Under the pieces are notes generated by a model. That model was not told where the DNA came from and did not search any database. It saw only the letters and a list, made by a program, of their open reading frames with translations. A stretch of DNA of 64,000 bases from Neisseria dumasiana (GTDB lineage Bacteria; Pseudomonadota; Gammaproteobacteria; Burkholderiales; Neisseriaceae). The position numbers and the translations under genes were made by a program. Numbering within the stretch: position 1 is the first letter of the stretch; each line of letters starts with the position of its first letter. This document shows, piece after piece, positions 16,734-25,691 of the stretch. The stretch is from the NCBI RefSeq assembly GCF_022870885.1, contig NZ_CP091509.1, positions 930,001 through 994,000 of the forward strand, in the 5' to 3' direction.

Positions 16734-17075
16734 TTAATGGTGCTCGCGCGCGTGGTTGATGGTGTATTTGGGGATTTCTACCACCAAATCTTCATCGGCT
16801 ACTTTGGCTTGGCAGCTCAAACGTGATTCTGCCTCCAAACCCCATGCTTGGTCGAGCAGGTCTTCTTCGATTTCAGACGGCTCTTCCAAGCTGTCGAAAC
16901 CTTGGCGCACGATGACGTGGCAGGTGGTGCAGGCGCAGGATTTTTCGCAGGCGTGATCAATTTCGATGTCGTGGTCGAGCAGTAAATCGCAAATGGTTTG
17001 GCCTTCGGGCGCGTTATCGATGATTTTGCCTTCGGGGCAGAGTTCGGCGTGTGGGAGTATGGTTACTTTCGGCAT
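16734..17075 (-). CDS. fdx: ISC-system [2Fe-2S] ferredoxin
   Basis: 113 aa adrenodoxin-type ferredoxin. The cluster ligands are in CEKSCACTTCHV and a later cysteine in SRLSCQAKV, matching the ISC Fdx pattern C-x5-C-x2-C...C. It supplies electrons for Fe-S cluster assembly on IscU. It starts MPKVTILPHAELCPEG like other Fdx proteins. The gene would normally sit directly after hscA; here mntP and a Correia-like element lie between, so it probably has its own promoter. Confidence 0.95.
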   Translation of the reverse strand: MPKVTILPHAELCPEGKIIDNAPEGQTICDLLLDHDIEIDHACEKSCACTTCHVIVRQGFDSLEEPSEIEEDLLDQAWGLEAESRLSCQAKVADEDLVVEIPKYTINHAREHH

Positions 17076-17112
17076 GTGTGTTCTCTTGGGATAAAGTTTT
17101 TTTCGGGCGTTA

Positions 17113-17230
17113 TGGCAAATAAACTTTATTTCTGCTACGGCGTTGCTGAGCCTTAACTCAAAGAGAGCAACGCTTGTGCAAGCCGCTGAAGCGGTGCTTG
17201 CAGCCTTGTATCAAAAATAAGTTTATTGGC
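17113..17230. mobile_element. Correia-like element (TGGCAAATAAACTT ends), shortened
   Basis: Ends TGGCAAATAAACTTTA and TAAGTTTATTGGC are inverted. The interior has CTACGGCGTTGCTGAG, CTCAAAGAGAGCAACGC and a GCCGCTGAAGCGGTGC hairpin. At 118 bp it matches the internally deleted size class of Correia elements. It lies upstream of fdx, where such elements can supply promoters. Confidence 0.7.
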
Positions 17231-17369
17231 TGTATTTTACCCGATGCGGCAGAGGGTCTGCCGGGGTTACTATTAATGTTTTAAATTAAGCGGCAAAAAA
17301 ACGGGCAAACGGGGTATTGCCTTTGCTGTTTTGCCGACAGGTCGGGTTTATGGTTTGGTTGGCGGATGT

Positions 17370-17945
17370 TTAAGCCAACAGTTCTAAATGTTCGATCAAA
17401 ATCGACGAGCCTATCAGTATGAGCACGATACCGCCCAAAATTTCGGCCCGTTTCCCCATCGCTTTGCCGAACAAACGTCCCAAAACGATACCGAGGGCAG
17501 ACATTAAGGTGGTGGCCATGCCGATTAACAGGGCGGTTGCAATAATGTTGACATTCAGAAACGCCAGGCTGATGCCGACAACCATCGAATCAATGCTGGT
17601 TGCAACGGCAGTGGCAACAATCATCAAAAAGCCGTATTTCCCCGATTGGGCTTTACAGTCCGGTTCATTTTGTTGGAAAAGGGCGCCGTATATCATTTTG
17701 CAGCCGAGTGCCGACAATAGAACGAATGCTATCCAATGATCCCAATCGGAAATAAATTTTTGAGCCATTCTGCCGCCGGCCCAGCCTATCAGCGGGGTAA
17801 TGGTTTCGACAATGCCGAAAATCAAAGCGATTTTGATTATTTTCAGGGCATTGGGCTTGTTGATTACCGCACCTTTGACGATGGAGGCGGCAAAGGCATC
17901 CATAGACATGGCAAAGGCCAGCACGATAAGGGCGTAGGTGCTCAT
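17370..17945 (-). CDS. mntP: Manganese efflux pump MntP
   Basis: 191 aa, six hydrophobic helices, two inverted repeats of the DUF204 fold. The intramembrane acidic motifs are visible: FAMSMDAFAAS in helix 1 and ATAVATSIDSMVVG in the second half. MntP (MntX in pathogenic Neisseria) exports Mn(II) and protects against Mn toxicity. Its ATG is 3 bp downstream of the hscA stop, so it is probably translated from the hscA transcript. No yybP-ykoY-type riboswitch can lie directly upstream because that sequence is hscA coding. Confidence 0.93.
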   Translation of the reverse strand: MSTYALIVLAFAMSMDAFAASIVKGAVINKPNALKIIKIALIFGIVETITPLIGWAGGRMAQKFISDWDHWIAFVLLSALGCKMIYGALFQQNEPDCKAQSGKYGFLMIVATAVATSIDSMVVGISLAFLNVNIIATALLIGMATTLMSALGIVLGRLFGKAMGKRAEILGGIVLILIGSSILIEHLELLA

Positions 17946-17948
17946 GTC

Positions 17949-19811
17949 TTAGATATCTTCTACTTTTTGCCCCGTTAATGCACGTTTGATGTTTCTATCC
18001 ATGCGTTTGGCGGCAAAGCCGTCGGTGGTGTGGCCGAGGGCTGCGACGGCGTTGCGGATTTCGTCGGCCTTGCCGGTTTCAACAAGATTCTGCAAAGCGG
18101 TGATGCTGTCGCGGATGGCGGCAAGTTCGGTTTCGCTTAATAAATCGCCGTCCATTTCCAATGCGGCTTCTACGGCTGCAATCAGGCCTTCGGCTTCTAC
18201 AACGGCTTCGGCGCGGGCGCGGGCGGCCATGTCGTCGGAGGCGTTCGACATGCTCTCTTTCAGCATTTGCGTGATGGTTTCGTCGTCGAGGCCGTAGGAA
18301 GGCTTCACTTCAATTTGCGCCTGCACGCCGGTGGATTGTTCGCGGGCGGACACGGAAAGCAGGCCGTCTGAATCCACTTGGAAGGTAACGCGGATGCGCG
18401 CGGCGCCGGCCACCATCGGCGGAATGCCGCGCAAGGTGAATTTGGCTAGGCTGCGGCAGTCGGATACGAGTTCGCGCTCGCCCTGCACCACGTGGATGGT
18501 CATCGCGGTTTGGCCGTCTTTAAAGGTGGTGAACTCTTGGGCACGGGCGGTGGGCAAGGTGCTGTTGCGCGGGATGATTTTTTCCGCCAGCCCGCCGTAG
18601 GTTTCGAGGCCGAGCGACAACGGAGTAACGTCGAGCAGCAGCCATTCGTCTTCGTTTTTATTGCCCGCCAGCACATTGGCCTGCATCGCTGCGCCGAGTG
18701 CGACCACTTGGTCGGGATTAAGGTTGTTGAGCGGCGTTTGGCCGAAAAAAGTGGCCACGGTTTGCTGAACATGCAGCATGCGGGTGGAACCGCCCACCAT
18801 AATCACGCCTTTTACGTCGGCTTTGCCCACGCCTGCGTCTTTCAAAGCCTGTTTTACCGGCTCGATGGTTTTGGCAACCAGATGTTGCGTAAGGGTGTGG
18901 AATCCTTGGCGGGTAACGGTGGTATCGACTTGGCGGCCGTCTGAAAGCACGGTGCGCACGGTGGCGCTGGTGTCGGTAGTCAAGGTTTCTTTGGCGGCAC
19001 GGGCGAGGCTGAGCAGCAGTTGGCTGTCTTGCTCGTTGAGTTGGGACAAACCGTTTTGTTCGAGCAGCCAGCAGAACAGGCGGTGATCGAAATCATCGCC
19101 GCCGAGTGCGCTGTTGCCGTTGGTGGCTTTCACTTCAAACAGCCCTTTGGTGAGCTGCAATACGGATACGTCGAATGTGCCGCCGCCGAGGTCGTACACC
19201 ACAAACGTGCCTTCCGATGCGTTGTCCAAGCCGTAGGCAATGGCAGCGGCGGTCGGCTCGTTGAGCAGGCGCAAAACGTTTAATCCGGCCAGCCGTGCGG
19301 CATCTTTGGTGGCTTGGCGTTGGGCATCGTCGAAATAGGCGGGCACGGTAATCACGGCACCTACGAGTTCTCCGCCGAGGTTTTCTTCGGCACGCTGTTT
19401 TAAGGCGCGGAGAATGTCGGCCGATACGTCGATAGGCGTTTTGTCGCCTGCGCGGGTGTGCAGCTCGATGATGCGTTCGTTGCTGCCGAAGCGGTAGGGC
19501 AGGTAATGGGGGTCGTGTTTTAAATCTTCCAGCGTGCGGCCGATAAGGCGTTTGGCCGAGCTTATGGTGTTGACCGGGTCGATTTTTTGGGCTTTGAGCG
19601 CATCGTAGCCGACTTCGGAGCGGGAGTCTTCGCAATAGCGCACTACGGAAGGCAGCGTTACCCGCCCTTGTTCGTCGGGCAGGCAAACGGCACTGCCGCT
19701 TTTAACGGAGGCGACAAGGCTGTTGGTGGTGCCTAAGTCGATACCGACGGCTAGGCGGTGTTGGTGCGGTGCGGCGGACATGCCGGGTTCGGCGATTTGC
19801 AGAAGTGCCAT
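17949..19811 (-). CDS. hscA: Fe-S protein assembly chaperone HscA
   Basis: 620 aa specialised Hsp70. The ATPase motifs [21 protein letters not shown] and [10 protein letters not shown] are present, followed by the substrate-binding domain ([22 protein letters not shown]) and a C-terminal helical lid. HscA with HscB releases clusters from IscU by binding its LPPVK motif. No hscB is in the window. The start at 19811 ([10 protein letters not shown]) matches HscA proteins, which have a short N-terminal extension absent from DnaK. mntP follows immediately. Confidence 0.96.
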   Translation of the reverse strand: MALLQIAEPGMSAAPHQHRLAVGIDLGTTNSLVASVKSGSAVCLPDEQGRVTLPSVVRYCEDSRSEVGYDALKAQKIDPVNTISSAKRLIGRTLEDLKHDPHYLPYRFGSNERIIELHTRAGDKTPIDVSADILRALKQRAEENLGGELVGAVITVPAYFDDAQRQATKDAARLAGLNVLRLLNEPTAAAIAYGLDNASEGTFVVYDLGGGTFDVSVLQLTKGLFEVKATNGNSALGGDDFDHRLFCWLLEQNGLSQLNEQDSQLLLSLARAAKETLTTDTSATVRTVLSDGRQVDTTVTRQGFHTLTQHLVAKTIEPVKQALKDAGVGKADVKGVIMVGGSTRMLHVQQTVATFFGQTPLNNLNPDQVVALGAAMQANVLAGNKNEDEWLLLDVTPLSLGLETYGGLAEKIIPRNSTLPTARAQEFTTFKDGQTAMTIHVVQGERELVSDCRSLAKFTLRGIPPMVAGAARIRVTFQVDSDGLLSVSAREQSTGVQAQIEVKPSYGLDDETITQMLKESMSNASDDMAARARAEAVVEAEGLIAAVEAALEMDGDLLSETELAAIRDSITALQNLVETGKADEIRNAVAALGHTTDGFAAKRMDRNIKRALTGQKVEDI

Positions 19812-20171
19812 GTTTTGTGTGCCTTTGAAAATTTTATTTTTGTCGGCGCGTATTTTAGCAGATTTGCAGAAGGTAGTTGAGTAGTTTTGTCGGGAATTGG
19901 AAGGTAGGCCGTCTGAAAGGCCGGTTGAGGCTTGAAAACCGTAGCATGCTGTTGCCGAAAGGTATTGGCTTGATAGTATAAATCAATAGTATGACACCTT
20001 TGCCGAACCCTTATCTGCGGCGTATTTCTGCGTTGTGCGCTGCCCGCTCGCTTAGCCTTATATATGAATATGTCTGCACACGCTGTGCTGCTAAGCCTTG
20101 AACTGCATCCACATCCGAGGGTTGGCAAAGGTATCGGTATGTTTCTGTAGAAAGGCGCGGATTCGGGTTGT
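19812..20171. other. 360-bp intergenic region between rarA and hscA
   Basis: It holds a ~142-bp repeat with IS5-like ends (listed separately), one DUS, and ~180 bp next to hscA that should contain the hscA promoter. No gene supported. Confidence 0.5.
19993..20134. repeat. ~142-bp repeat with IS5-like ends
   Basis: It starts GACACCTTTGCCGAACCC and ends GGGTTGGCAAAGGTATC, imperfect inverted ends. The interior GCGGCGTATTTCTGCGTTG...GTGCTGCTAAGCCTTGAAC is the reverse complement of the interior at 59271. It probably is a non-autonomous element mobilised by an IS5-type transposase. Confidence 0.65.
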
Positions 20172-21479
20172 TTAATGTGATTCTTCGTTTTCGTCCAGTG
20201 TTTTCAGCCAAGCCAGTTTTTCGCCGATTTTGATTTCCAGCCCGCGCGGTACGGGTTGGTAGAAGTCGGGTTCGTCCAAGCCGTCGGGCATATAGGTTTC
20301 GCCTGCGGCATAGGCGTGGGGTTCGTCGTGCGCGTATCGGTATTCGCGCCCGTAGCCCAAGTCTTTCATCAGTTTGGTGGGGGCGTTGCGAAGATGGACG
20401 GGTACTTCGTCGCTGGCGTTTTGCTTCACAAACTCACGCATCTGATTATATGCTGTATAACCTGCGTTGGATTTGGCGGCTGCGGCCAGATAAAGCACGG
20501 CTTGTGCGAGCGCGAGTTCGCCTTCGGGAGAGCCTAAGCGTTCGTAGGTGGCGGCGGCTTCGTTGGCAATCTGCATGGCGCGGGGGTCGGCCAAGCCAAT
20601 GTCTTCCCAAGCCATGCGTATGATGCGGCGGGACAGGTAGCGCGGGTCGGCACCGCCGTCGAGCATGCGGCAGAACCAATAGAGTGCGGCATTGGGGTGC
20701 GAGCCGCGAACCGATTTGTGCAGGGCGGAAATTTGGTTGTAGAAGCTTTCTCCGCCTTTATCGAAACGGCGGATTTGTGCGCCGAGGCTTTCGGCCAAGA
20801 AAGCGGCATCCAGTGTTTTCAGACGGCGTGTGCCGGCGGCGCGCAACAGTTGTTCGAGCAGATTGAGCAGGCGGCGGGCGTCGCCGTCGGCCGTATCGGT
20901 AAGTAGCGAACGTGCGTCTTCGGTGAGATCGAAACCGGTGTATTCGGGCAAGGCCAGCACTTTGTCTGTTAGTTGCCGCATGTCTTGCGGATTTAAAGAT
21001 TGCAGAACATACACTTGGGCGCGGCTGAGCAGGGCGGGGTTAACTTCAAAAGAAGGGTTTTCGGTGGTGGCACCGATGAAGGTTAACAGCCCGCTTTCAA
21101 CATGCGGCAGAAAAGCGTCTTGCTGGGCTTTGTTGAAGCGGTGGACTTCATCGACGAATAAAATGGTGGATCGGCCTTGTTGCAGAGCCATTTCGGCTTT
21201 GTCGATGGCCTCGCGGATATCTTTCACGCCCGAAAAAACCGCCGATACGGGCAGAAACTGGGCGTTGAAGCTTTGTGCCAAAATTCGTGCCAGCGTAGTT
21301 TTGCCGACGCCGGGCGGCCCCCACAAGAGCATGGAATGCGGCTTGCCGCCTTCTACGGCCACGCGGAGCGGTTTGCCTTCGCCGATTAAATGTTGCTGCC
21401 CGATCACTTCGTCAAGTGAGTGCGGGCGCAGGCGTTCGGCCAAAGGTGCATCGGGTTGGCGGGTGAAGAGATCGGTCAT
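20172..21479 (-). CDS. rarA: Replication-associated recombination protein A
   Basis: 435 aa AAA+ ATPase (RarA/MgsA, Mgs1/WRNIP1 family) acting at stalled replication forks. It starts MTDLFTRQPDAPLAERLRP. Walker A is GPPGVGKTTLAR, Walker B is ILFVDEVHRFN, sensor 1 is FIGATTENPSFEV, and the tetramerisation/clamp-like C-domain has HPNAALYWFCRMLDGGADP and RRIIRMAWEDIGLADP. Full length. The gene is monocistronic, flanked by two different miniature repeats. Confidence 0.95.
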   Translation of the reverse strand: MTDLFTRQPDAPLAERLRPHSLDEVIGQQHLIGEGKPLRVAVEGGKPHSMLLWGPPGVGKTTLARILAQSFNAQFLPVSAVFSGVKDIREAIDKAEMALQQGRSTILFVDEVHRFNKAQQDAFLPHVESGLLTFIGATTENPSFEVNPALLSRAQVYVLQSLNPQDMRQLTDKVLALPEYTGFDLTEDARSLLTDTADGDARRLLNLLEQLLRAAGTRRLKTLDAAFLAESLGAQIRRFDKGGESFYNQISALHKSVRGSHPNAALYWFCRMLDGGADPRYLSRRIIRMAWEDIGLADPRAMQIANEAAATYERLGSPEGELALAQAVLYLAAAAKSNAGYTAYNQMREFVKQNASDEVPVHLRNAPTKLMKDLGYGREYRYAHDEPHAYAAGETYMPDGLDEPDFYQPVPRGLEIKIGEKLAWLKTLDENEESH

Positions 21480-21786
21480 GGCGTGCTTTTCTGTTCAGAC
21501 GGCCTGTTATTATATAGTCAATCAACTTATTTTTAATACAAGGCAGCAAGGCCGTAGTAAATGTTAAGCTGATTGGCTATGGCGGATAAACAGAGGGCAA
21601 TGCAGGCAGAAAGCTTCGGGTTGGGTTGAAGGATTTTGCCGCCGTATATAATCGTGTAAGCGGCAGCCTGATGTTGTACAATACCGGCTTGATTGGGTTT
21701 CAGACGGCCACTTTGCCGAAAGCCCCGCCGTTTGCCGCAATGGCTCCGAATACCGCTTGCCGGTTGGCTTTAAGGAAGAAAAAACC
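21480..21786. other. 307-bp intergenic region upstream of rarA and the lipoprotein gene
   Basis: A divergent region. It contains a 68-bp remnant of a Correia-like element (21513-21580), two DUS copies, and presumably both promoters. No gene supported. Confidence 0.5.
21513..21580. mobile_element. Short deletion derivative of Correia-like element
   Basis: Inverted ends ATAGTCAATCAACTTA and TAAGCTGATTGGCTAT enclose only ~36 bp (TTTTTAATACAAGGCAGCAAGG...). The left end extends the TCAATCAACTT terminus to ATAGTCAATCAACTT, close to the canonical Correia TATAGTGGATTAA. Confidence 0.6.
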
Positions 21787-22134
21787 ATGAAGAAAATAAC
21801 AGGTTTGATGGGTGTTTTATTACTGGGCGGCTGTGTTGCCGGCGGTGACGGCATAGCAAGAACCGACGGCATTGTTAAAACCGTTGTAGAAAACCAATGC
21901 CGCACAGAATTGAATAAACGCAATGAATGGAAGCTGGCCGCTTTGGTGATGACGGCGCAGCAGCAACGCGAATGGGAAAACAAAATCTGCGGTTGCGCCA
22001 GCGAAGAAGTGCTCAATCAGGTAACAACCGAAGAGCTGATTAAAATCGTTAACCCCAATACACGCGCGCAAACTGCCGCTTCGGTAACGGCCAAAACGGT
22101 TACGGCGTGCGTCAAGCGGTTGATGCGTGAGTGA
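21787..22134 (+). CDS. Putative lipoprotein (115 aa)
   Basis: Signal peptide with lipobox LLLGG-C at residues 11-16 (MKKITGLMGVLLLGGC), so the mature protein is a lipid-anchored ~100-residue domain. Three further cysteines (NQCRTEL, KICGCAS) and a late one (VTACVKRLMRE) could form disulfides. The sequence EEVLNQVTTEELIKIVNP is helical and charged. I do not recognise a named family. Monocistronic, with a DUS hairpin right after the stop and thrC 94 bp downstream. Confidence 0.75.
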   Translation: MKKITGLMGVLLLGGCVAGGDGIARTDGIVKTVVENQCRTELNKRNEWKLAALVMTAQQQREWENKICGCASEEVLNQVTTEELIKIVNPNTRAQTAASVTAKTVTACVKRLMRE

Positions 22135-22142
22135 AAATATGA

Positions 22143-22176
22143 TTCAGACGGCCTCTTTGGGTATAGGCCGTCTGAA
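22143..22176. terminator. DUS-pair hairpin after lipoprotein gene
   Basis: Two inverted DUS copies (TTCAGACGGCC and GGCCGTCTGAA) with a 12-nt loop, eight bases after the stop. No T-run follows, so any terminator function is weaker than at the other DUS pairs. Confidence 0.55.
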
Positions 22177-22227
22177 CGGTAAAACGAGCTTTAATTTCCT
22201 AACTTTCTCAGAATACAAAAAGAAATC

Positions 22228-23646
22228 ATGAAATATATCAGCACCCGCGGCCAAACCGCACATAAAGCATTCAGCGAAGTTTTATTGATGGGTCTCGCTC
22301 CCGACGGCGGCCTGATGATGCCCGAAAGCTATCCGCAGATTGACGGTCAAACGCTGGAAAAATGGCGCGGCTTGAGCTATCCCGAATTGGCTTTTGAAAT
22401 CATGAGCCTGTTTGTCACCGATATTCCCGCCGACGACCTGCGCGACATCATCAACCGCACCTACACTGCCGAAGCTTTCGGCACGGCAGACATCACGCCG
22501 GTGCGCACGCTTTCAGACGGCATCAAAATCCAAGCCCTCTCCAACGGCCCGACGCTCGCGTTTAAAGACATGGCCATGCAGTTTTTAGGTAACGCATTTG
22601 AATATGTGCTGAACAAAGAAAGCAAAAAACTCAACATTCTCGGCGCCACCAGCGGCGATACCGGTTCGGCCGCCGAATATGCTTTGCGCGGTAAAAAAGG
22701 CGTTCATGTATTCATGCTGTCGCCCGAAGGCAAAATGAGTGCGTTCCAACGTGCGCAGATGTTCAGCCTGCAAGACGACAATATCCACAATATCGCCGTA
22801 AAAGGCATGTTTGACGACTGCCAAGACATTGTAAAAGCCGTGCAAAATGACGCTTCTTTCAAAGAGAAATACCATATCGGCACGGTCAATTCCATCAACT
22901 GGGGGCGCATTTTGGCACAAGTGGTTTATTACTTTGCCGGTTATTTCAATGCCACCCTCACCAACGAACAAAAAGTCAGCTTCTGTGTGCCCAGCGGCAA
23001 CTTCGGCAACGTATGCGCCGGCCATATTGCACGCCAAATGGGCTTGCCTATCCACCGCCTGATTGTGGCGACCAATGAAAACGACGTGTTGGACGAGTTC
23101 TTTAAAACCGGCGAGTACCGCCCCCGCACCGCCGACCACACGATGGTCACTTCCAGCCCGTCTATGGATATTTCCAAAGCCTCCAATTTCGAGCGTTTTG
23201 TGTTTGATTTGGTTGACCGCGATGCTGCACAAGTCGAAGCGTTATGGGCTGAAGTCGGCACAGGAAAAGGTTTCGATTTGAATTGGCTGCTCGAAAAAGT
23301 GCATCAACAATACGGTTTCGTATCGGGCAAGAGCCTGCATAAAGACCGTTTGCGTACCATCGCCGAAGTGTATCAAACCGACGGCGAACTCATCGACCCG
23401 CATACCGCCGACGGTGTGAAAGTGGCGCGTCAAGTGCGTGAGGCGGGCGAGACCATCGTGTGTTTGGAAACCGCGCTGGCAGCCAAGTTTGAAGACACCA
23501 TCCGCGAAGCCGTGGGCGACGTGCAGATACCGCGCCCCGCCGGCTTGGAAGGCTTGGAAAAACTGCCGCAACGTGTTCAAGTGGTGCCGAACAATGCAGA
23601 CATCGTGAAAACCATTATTCGTGAAACCTTAGAAAAAGAAAAATAA
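22228..23646 (+). CDS. thrC: Threonine synthase
   Basis: 472 aa, the size of the long (E. coli/yeast-like, class II) threonine synthases, which convert O-phosphohomoserine to threonine. The PLP lysine lies in PTLAFKDMAMQFLG. GATSGDTGSAAEYAL binds the phosphate, and CVPSGNFGN is the PLP-phosphate loop. It starts MKYISTRGQTAHKAFSEVLL as in its homologues. Monocistronic, with a DUS hairpin on each side. Confidence 0.97.
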   Translation: MKYISTRGQTAHKAFSEVLLMGLAPDGGLMMPESYPQIDGQTLEKWRGLSYPELAFEIMSLFVTDIPADDLRDIINRTYTAEAFGTADITPVRTLSDGIKIQALSNGPTLAFKDMAMQFLGNAFEYVLNKESKKLNILGATSGDTGSAAEYALRGKKGVHVFMLSPEGKMSAFQRAQMFSLQDDNIHNIAVKGMFDDCQDIVKAVQNDASFKEKYHIGTVNSINWGRILAQVVYYFAGYFNATLTNEQKVSFCVPSGNFGNVCAGHIARQMGLPIHRLIVATNENDVLDEFFKTGEYRPRTADHTMVTSSPSMDISKASNFERFVFDLVDRDAAQVEALWAEVGTGKGFDLNWLLEKVHQQYGFVSGKSLHKDRLRTIAEVYQTDGELIDPHTADGVKVARQVREAGETIVCLETALAAKFEDTIREAVGDVQIPRPAGLEGLEKLPQRVQVVPNNADIVKTIIRETLEKEK

Positions 23647-23654
23647 AGACATTC

Positions 23655-23686
23655 AGGCCGTCTGAAAACATATTCGGGCGGCCTTC
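23655..23686 (+). terminator. Imperfect DUS-pair hairpin after thrC
   Basis: An intact DUS (AGGCCGTCTGAAA) faces a degenerate one (TTCGGGCGGCCTT) ten bases after thrC. The mismatches weaken the stem; termination likely but unproven. Confidence 0.5.
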
Positions 23687-23843
23687 GGACGATGATGCCT
23701 GAAGCACGAAAGCAGCAAGGCAAACGGGCACATGTGCCGACGGGCAAGGGTGCTTCCGCAATATCGGCAAACATTGTGATGAGAAACATTTTTGTTTAAA
23801 ATTCGGTGTTTGCGCTCAATTTACGGGAAATTGTGCAGAGCAA

Positions 23844-25622
23844 ATGAAAGAACAATCCAATCTGGTTTTATACAAACGCCTGCTGGGGTATCTGAAAGAC
23901 TACTGGAAAATATTTTCGGTGGCCGTTTTTTCGATGCTGGTGGTGGCGGCAACCATGCCTGCTTTCGGTTATTTGCTTAAGCCTTTGATTAACGAAGGCT
24001 TTGTAGATAAAAACATGCAGAAGATGGCTTGGTTGCCGATGGCGATTGTGGGCCTGTTTCTGATTCGCGGCCTGTTTAATTTTCTCAACGAATATTGTAC
24101 GACTTATCTCTCCAGCCATTTGGTGCAGAGAGTCCGCGGCGAAATGTTCGAAAAAATGATGCGCCTGCCGTCGGGCTATTTCGGCAACAACAGCAGCGGC
24201 CGGATCATGTCGCGCATCTTGAGCGATGCAGGGCAGATTACCGAAGCCGGTTTCAACGTGATTACCGTTATTGCCAAAGACGGCGTAAGCGTTATCGGTT
24301 TGCTCGGTCTGCTCTTGTATTTGGATTGGAAGTTAACCCTGATTACCTTCGCAATTTTGCCAGTGGTTGCCATCAGCATCCGTTTGGTCAGCCGCCGTTT
24401 GCGCAATCTGTCGCAGGTTAATCAAACCTTTCTCGGTCAAATGATGCAAGTGTTGAACGAAAGCATCGAAGGCGCGCGTGTGATTAAGGTTTATGGCGGC
24501 CAAAAATATGAAACGGCACGCTTCGAACACGTTTCCGACAATGTGCGCCGCAACACCATCAAACAAGTATCCGCCAGCTCTTTCGGCACAGGTTTTACCC
24601 AGTTGATGGCATCGGTGGCATTGGCTGTGATTGTGTATGTGGCGGCGGGTCAGGCAAACTCTTCCGATTTCAGTGCCGGCGACTTTATGGCCTTTTTATC
24701 GAGCATGATCATGATGTTCGACCCGATTAAACGGATGACGGGCGTAATGCAGTCGCTCCAGCGCGGTTTGGCGGCGGCAGAAAGCGTGTTCGGTTTTTTG
24801 GATGCCCCCGAAGAAAGCGACGGCGGCGGTTTGGCTTTAAGCGCCAAGCCCGGCAACATCGAATTCTGTAATGTTGTACACCGTTATCCCGAAGCAGAAC
24901 GCAACAGCTTAAACGGTATCAACCTGCTGGTGCCGCAGGGAAAAGTGGTGGCTTTGGTCGGTGCTTCCGGCTGCGGTAAAACCACATTGGCCAATATGCT
25001 GCCGCGCTTTTTCGACCCGACGGAAGGCGAAATTCGCATCAGCGGTATTGATTTGCGCGAATTTACGCTGGAAAGCCTGCGTGCGAATATGGCGTTTGTG
25101 AGCCAAGACGTGGTGCTGTTCAACGGCACGGTGGCGGCCAATATCGCTTACGGCCGTCTGAACAAAGTGAGCGAAGCCGAGATTATTCAGGCGGCAAAAG
25201 CCGCTAATGCTTGGGAATTTATCAAGGCCATGCCCAAAGGTTTGCAGACGGAAATCGGTGAAAACGGCTTAAAACTTTCAGGCGGGCAGCGTCAGCGTTT
25301 GGCCATTGCCCGCGCCATTCTGAAAGATGCGCCGATTTTGATTTTAGACGAAGCCACCAGTGCGCTGGATAACGAATCGGAGCGTTTGGTGCAGGCGGCA
25401 TTGGAAACTTTGATGCAAAACCGCACAACCATCGTTATCGCCCACCGCCTTTCCACCATCGAAAAAGCCGACAACATCGTTGTGATGCACGAAGGAAGGG
25501 TTGTTGAGCAGGGAACACACGCCGCACTGCTGGCCAAAGGCGGACGCTATGCCGATCTGCACAGCCTGCAGTTCGATAAACACTCCGAAGATTCAGACGG
25601 CACCGTTCAGGCAGCGGTGTGA
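23844..25622 (+). CDS. msbA: Lipid A export ABC transporter MsbA
   Basis: 592 aa half-transporter: a six-helix membrane domain (residues ~20-320) then an ATPase. Walker A GASGCGKTT, Q-loop AFVSQDVVLF, signature LSGGQRQRLAIARAI, Walker B ILILDEATSALD and H-loop IAHRLST are intact. MsbA flips lipid A-core (LOS in Neisseria) to the periplasmic leaflet. An in-frame DUS in the ATPase domain encodes YGRLNKV. Followed 69 bp later by fpr. Confidence 0.94.
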   Translation: MKEQSNLVLYKRLLGYLKDYWKIFSVAVFSMLVVAATMPAFGYLLKPLINEGFVDKNMQKMAWLPMAIVGLFLIRGLFNFLNEYCTTYLSSHLVQRVRGEMFEKMMRLPSGYFGNNSSGRIMSRILSDAGQITEAGFNVITVIAKDGVSVIGLLGLLLYLDWKLTLITFAILPVVAISIRLVSRRLRNLSQVNQTFLGQMMQVLNESIEGARVIKVYGGQKYETARFEHVSDNVRRNTIKQVSASSFGTGFTQLMASVALAVIVYVAAGQANSSDFSAGDFMAFLSSMIMMFDPIKRMTGVMQSLQRGLAAAESVFGFLDAPEESDGGGLALSAKPGNIEFCNVVHRYPEAERNSLNGINLLVPQGKVVALVGASGCGKTTLANMLPRFFDPTEGEIRISGIDLREFTLESLRANMAFVSQDVVLFNGTVAANIAYGRLNKVSEAEIIQAAKAANAWEFIKAMPKGLQTEIGENGLKLSGGQRQRLAIARAILKDAPILILDEATSALDNESERLVQAALETLMQNRTTIVIAHRLSTIEKADNIVVMHEGRVVEQGTHAALLAKGGRYADLHSLQFDKHSEDSDGTVQAAV

Positions 25623-25628
25623 ATAATG

Positions 25629-25672
25629 ATTTTCAGACGGCCTGTCTGCGCGTTCAGACGGCCTTTTCAATT
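25629..25672 (+). repeat. Tandem direct DUS copies between msbA and fpr
   Basis: Two DUS copies in the same orientation (TTTTCAGACGGCCTG and GTTCAGACGGCCTTTT) 22 bp apart. Being direct rather than inverted, they cannot form a hairpin, so msbA-fpr read-through is possible. Confidence 0.7.
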
Positions 25673-25691
25673 TAATATTAGGAAACCGATA

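Noticed and set aside
17946..18100. Mn-responsive riboswitch (yybP-ykoY) upstream of mntP
   Set aside because: The sequence directly upstream is hscA coding and shows no such fold by eye.
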